Shown in pieces: positions 6,807-8,688 of a DNA stretch of 8,688 bases. A program made the translations under genes and the position numbers. The DNA comes from Rubrobacter sp. GTDB lineage: Bacteria; Actinomycetota; Rubrobacteria; Rubrobacterales; Rubrobacteraceae. The stretch covers positions 1-8,688 of the forward strand of contig JADDPR010000567.1 in NCBI GenBank assembly GCA_016781775.1. The letters run 5' to 3'. Within the stretch, counting starts at the first letter, position 1. Each line of letters begins with the position of its first letter. The notes beneath the pieces are model-generated. The model was not told where the DNA came from. It saw only the letters and a list, made by a program, of their open reading frames with translations, and did no database searches.

Positions 6807-6857
6807 GGTCAGGAGGGACCTCGCCCGCTCGGAATCGTTGCGCTTCTCGTTCCCTAC

Positions 6858-6863
6858 ATCATA
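6858..6863 (-). promoter_or_regulatory. Possible -10 box for the Uma2 gene (weak)
   Basis: TATGAT on the minus strand lies about 50 bases upstream of the ATG at 6806. A -35 match 17 bases before it is poor (TTACGC). It is the best promoter candidate in the 180-base gap between the glycosylase and Uma2 genes, which has no other recognisable content beyond a short hairpin at 6911-6925. Confidence 0.25.
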
Positions 6864-6987
6864 AGTGCTGACCCGGCTGTGCGTAAGCAGAGTGCAGCGT
6901 TCGCTCTTGGCGAGGATCCTCCTCGGGCTACGCCTTACCCTGATACCGCTTGGGCACGGCACTCACGCCGACCGCGCATCTGTCGGG

Positions 6988-7812
6988 TTAGTCCGTCGGT
7001 TGGCAGACCGGGCAGACGTGGGTACCGCGTCCCGCGACGCGCAACTTATGTATCCCGGTGCCGCAGACGGGGCAGGGCTCGCCCGCATGGGTGAAGACCT
7101 TGAGTTGGTGCTGGAACTTGCCGGTCTCGCCGAAGGCGTCGTGGTAGGAGTCGAAGGTCGTGCCCCGGGCCTCGATGGCGCGTCCGAGGATGTCGCGGGT
7201 GGCCGAGTGGATCGCCTCGATCTCCTCGGGAGTCAAAGTGTTGGCCTTGCGCGTGGGGTGGACCTTCGCCTCGAACAACACCTCGTCGACGTAGATGTTC
7301 CCGAGGCCCGAGACCACCGATTGGTCAAGGAGCAGGCCCTTTATGGCGGCCTTGCGCCGGAAGACGTACCGCAGGTACTCGGGGGTGAACTCCTCGGAGA
7401 AGGGGTCGGGGCCGAGGCGCTTGAGCAGGGGGTGATCGTCCACCCTGTCGGGGTCGTAGAGATCGAAGTAGCCGAGCCAGAGCCGGGTGAAGGCGAGGAC
7501 CAGAGGTTCCCCTCCATCGAACTCGACGACGGCCGTGTGGATCTTGTCGGGCTCCCGCCATTCGGGGAGACGGAGGACGCGCCCGGAGATGACGAGGTGC
7601 ACGACCCCCACGTAGTCCCCGAAGTCGAGGGTGATGATCTTGCCGCGCCTCCCCGTCCCCTTGAGCGTCTTCCCGACGAGCTTCTCCCCGAAGCCCTCGA
7701 CCCCCGCGTTCGAGACGTCGTCTCGGAAGATGGCGGCGCGGGTGACCTCCTTACCCGCGGCCAGGGAGCGGACGTCCTCGGCGATCACCGTGACCTCGGG
7801 CAACTCGGGCAC
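6988..7812 (-). CDS. mutM: Formamidopyrimidine-DNA glycosylase family protein (Fpg/MutM)
   Basis: Base-excision repair enzyme that removes oxidised purines such as 8-oxoguanine and cleaves the strand by beta/delta elimination. The product has 274 residues, close to the usual 270. After the GTG start the mature N-terminus is PELPEVTVI, giving the catalytic Pro2 and Glu3. Lys58 (RRGKIITLDF) matches the conserved elimination lysine. The helix-two-turn-helix signature is GLGNIYVDEVLF (169-180). A C-terminal zinc finger follows with C247, C250, C267 and C270 and the finger Arg262 in GRGTH. HPLLKRLGPDPF (127-138) is typical of the family. The loop that usually supplies Met and Arg-Phe for filling the DNA gap reads HLVISG (72-77) and TRLWLG (109-114), so those residues differ or are shifted; a relative with altered base preference cannot be excluded. 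The GTG at 7812 overlaps the stop codon of the upstream HAD gene (TAGTG), with GGGGAGG just before it. Confidence 0.93.
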   Translation of the reverse strand: MPELPEVTVIAEDVRSLAAGKEVTRAAIFRDDVSNAGVEGFGEKLVGKTLKGTGRRGKIITLDFGDYVGVVHLVISGRVLRLPEWREPDKIHTAVVEFDGGEPLVLAFTRLWLGYFDLYDPDRVDDHPLLKRLGPDPFSEEFTPEYLRYVFRRKAAIKGLLLDQSVVSGLGNIYVDEVLFEAKVHPTRKANTLTPEEIEAIHSATRDILGRAIEARGTTFDSYHDAFGETGKFQHQLKVFTHAGEPCPVCGTGIHKLRVAGRGTHVCPVCQPTD

Positions 7813-8666
7813 TAGGCCTCCCCCCCGACGAGCTCGCGGACGAACCGGGCGACCCCGTCCTCGTGTACCGGGGGCGCCACGGCGTCGGCGGCGGCCCTGA
7901 CCTCTTCGTCCATCGGTCCGACCGCGACTCCGAGGCCGACAAAGCGGAGCATGTCTATGTCGTTGTCCGCGTCGCCGAAGGCCAGGGTGCGCCCGGGCTC
8001 TATCCCCCACCGCTCGCACAGGAACTTCAGGCCCTCCGACTTCGTGCCGAGGAGGCCGCCGACCTCCACGTAGTGCGGAAGGCTGCGGGTGACGTGGAGG
8101 CGGCCGGCGAAGGCGCTCTTCGCCTCCCCGAGCCAGCGCGGGACGTCGTGCGGGTGGTCGACGATGACGAGCTTCGTCGGGTCTTCGGGGGCCTCTTCGC
8201 GCAGCCACAGGGCCGGTGATTCGACGATCTCGACGTCCGGCTCCCTGTAGGAGATGTGTTTCAGGGCGGCGGAGGTATCGGGGGAGGTGATTATCTTGCC
8301 GTCGGTGAAGACGCGGGCGTGGAGGCCGCGTTCGGCCGCCCACTCCAGCACCTCCAGGCTGACGTCTCTGGGGATGGTGCGGTGCAGCAGCGTCTCGCCG
8401 TTCATCCGCCGGATCATCGAACCGCCGTAGCAGACGACGGGATCCTCGCCTCCGAAGCCGAGCTTCTCGGCGTGCTCGTAGGCCCCCTCGAACCGTCGCC
8501 CCGTCGCCACCACGAGCTTCATCCCCCGCTCGCGCAGGGCCTCGAAGGCTTCCATGGTGGCCTGGGTGATCGTCAGGTCCCGCCTGAGTACCGTCCCGTC
8601 GAGGTCGAAGGCGCCCAGATCGTAGGGGAGGCCACCGTTTTTCTCCGAACCTGCCCCTTCTGCCAC
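7812..8666 (-). CDS. Cof-type HAD-IIB family phosphatase
   Basis: A predicted Mg2+-dependent phosphatase acting on small phosphorylated metabolites (sugar phosphates or nucleotides); the substrate cannot be read from the sequence. The product has 284 residues, normal for the family. The four HAD motifs are all present: AFDLDGT with nucleophile Asp21 and general acid Asp23, VVATGRR with Thr54, Lys209 in GTKSEGLKF, and GDADND at 231-236. The region between motifs II and III (about 80-205) is the alpha/beta cap of the IIB type. GTG 8666 was chosen because GGAAGG (8673-8678) is six bases upstream. A GTG two codons earlier (8672) is nearly as good, and a start beyond the window edge cannot be excluded since the frame stays open. 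The stop codon overlaps the glycosylase start by one base, so the two genes are probably translated together. Their promoter is not in the window. Confidence 0.92.
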   Translation of the reverse strand: MAEGAGSEKNGGLPYDLGAFDLDGTVLRRDLTITQATMEAFEALRERGMKLVVATGRRFEGAYEHAEKLGFGGEDPVVCYGGSMIRRMNGETLLHRTIPRDVSLEVLEWAAERGLHARVFTDGKIITSPDTSAALKHISYREPDVEIVESPALWLREEAPEDPTKLVIVDHPHDVPRWLGEAKSAFAGRLHVTRSLPHYVEVGGLLGTKSEGLKFLCERWGIEPGRTLAFGDADNDIDMLRFVGLGVAVGPMDEEVRAAADAVAPPVHEDGVARFVRELVGGEA

Positions 8667-8688
8667 GAGCACCCTTCCGCCTCTCGAA

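Noticed and set aside
6911..6925. Inverted repeat CGAGGA-TCC-TCCTCG after the glycosylase gene
   Set aside because: Six base pairs with no T run on either strand, so it is not supported as a terminator or operator.

Overview
The window is GC-rich bacterial DNA with tightly spaced genes on both strands. Several features suggest an actinobacterium of the Rubrobacter/Thermoleophilia type: a T-box leader in front of a long, eukaryote-like isoleucyl-tRNA synthetase, heavy use of G/C-ending codons and GTG starts, and the style of the small helical proteins. The assignment to a lineage is inference. No rRNA, tRNA, CRISPR array, insertion sequence or phage gene is visible. I do not see a new multi-gene system; the items of interest are single-gene and regulatory details.

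Left edge (1-739, minus): the N-terminal 246 codons of a membrane-anchored protein, probably the membrane domain and hinge of a sulfite-oxidase-like molybdopterin oxidoreductase. Its catalytic part lies outside the window. Divergent from it (937-4474, plus) is the best-resolved unit: a sigma-A-type promoter, a T-box riboswitch with an AUC (Ile) specifier, its terminator, and then ileS. The product is a 1060-residue class-2-type IleRS with a GXHH in place of the HXGH signature. About 80 bases downstream lies a small gene for a single-pass membrane protein with an internal helical repeat (4554-4991), closed by a strong hairpin terminator.

Middle (5069-6059): a small helical minus-strand protein and a plus-strand acidic lipoprotein are transcribed divergently. 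Their best start codons share one CATG. Neither start has a Shine-Dalgarno sequence and each has a -10-like box just upstream, which suggests paired leaderless transcripts.

Right part (6248-8688, minus): a Uma2-family nuclease gene broken by one frameshift, then an Fpg-type DNA glycosylase gene preceded by, and overlapping by one base with, a Cof-type HAD phosphatase gene. The last two look like a translationally coupled operon whose promoter is beyond the right edge.

The stretches 740-936, 6060-6247 and 6807-6987 are non-coding as far as I can tell and hold only weak promoter candidates or small hairpins.
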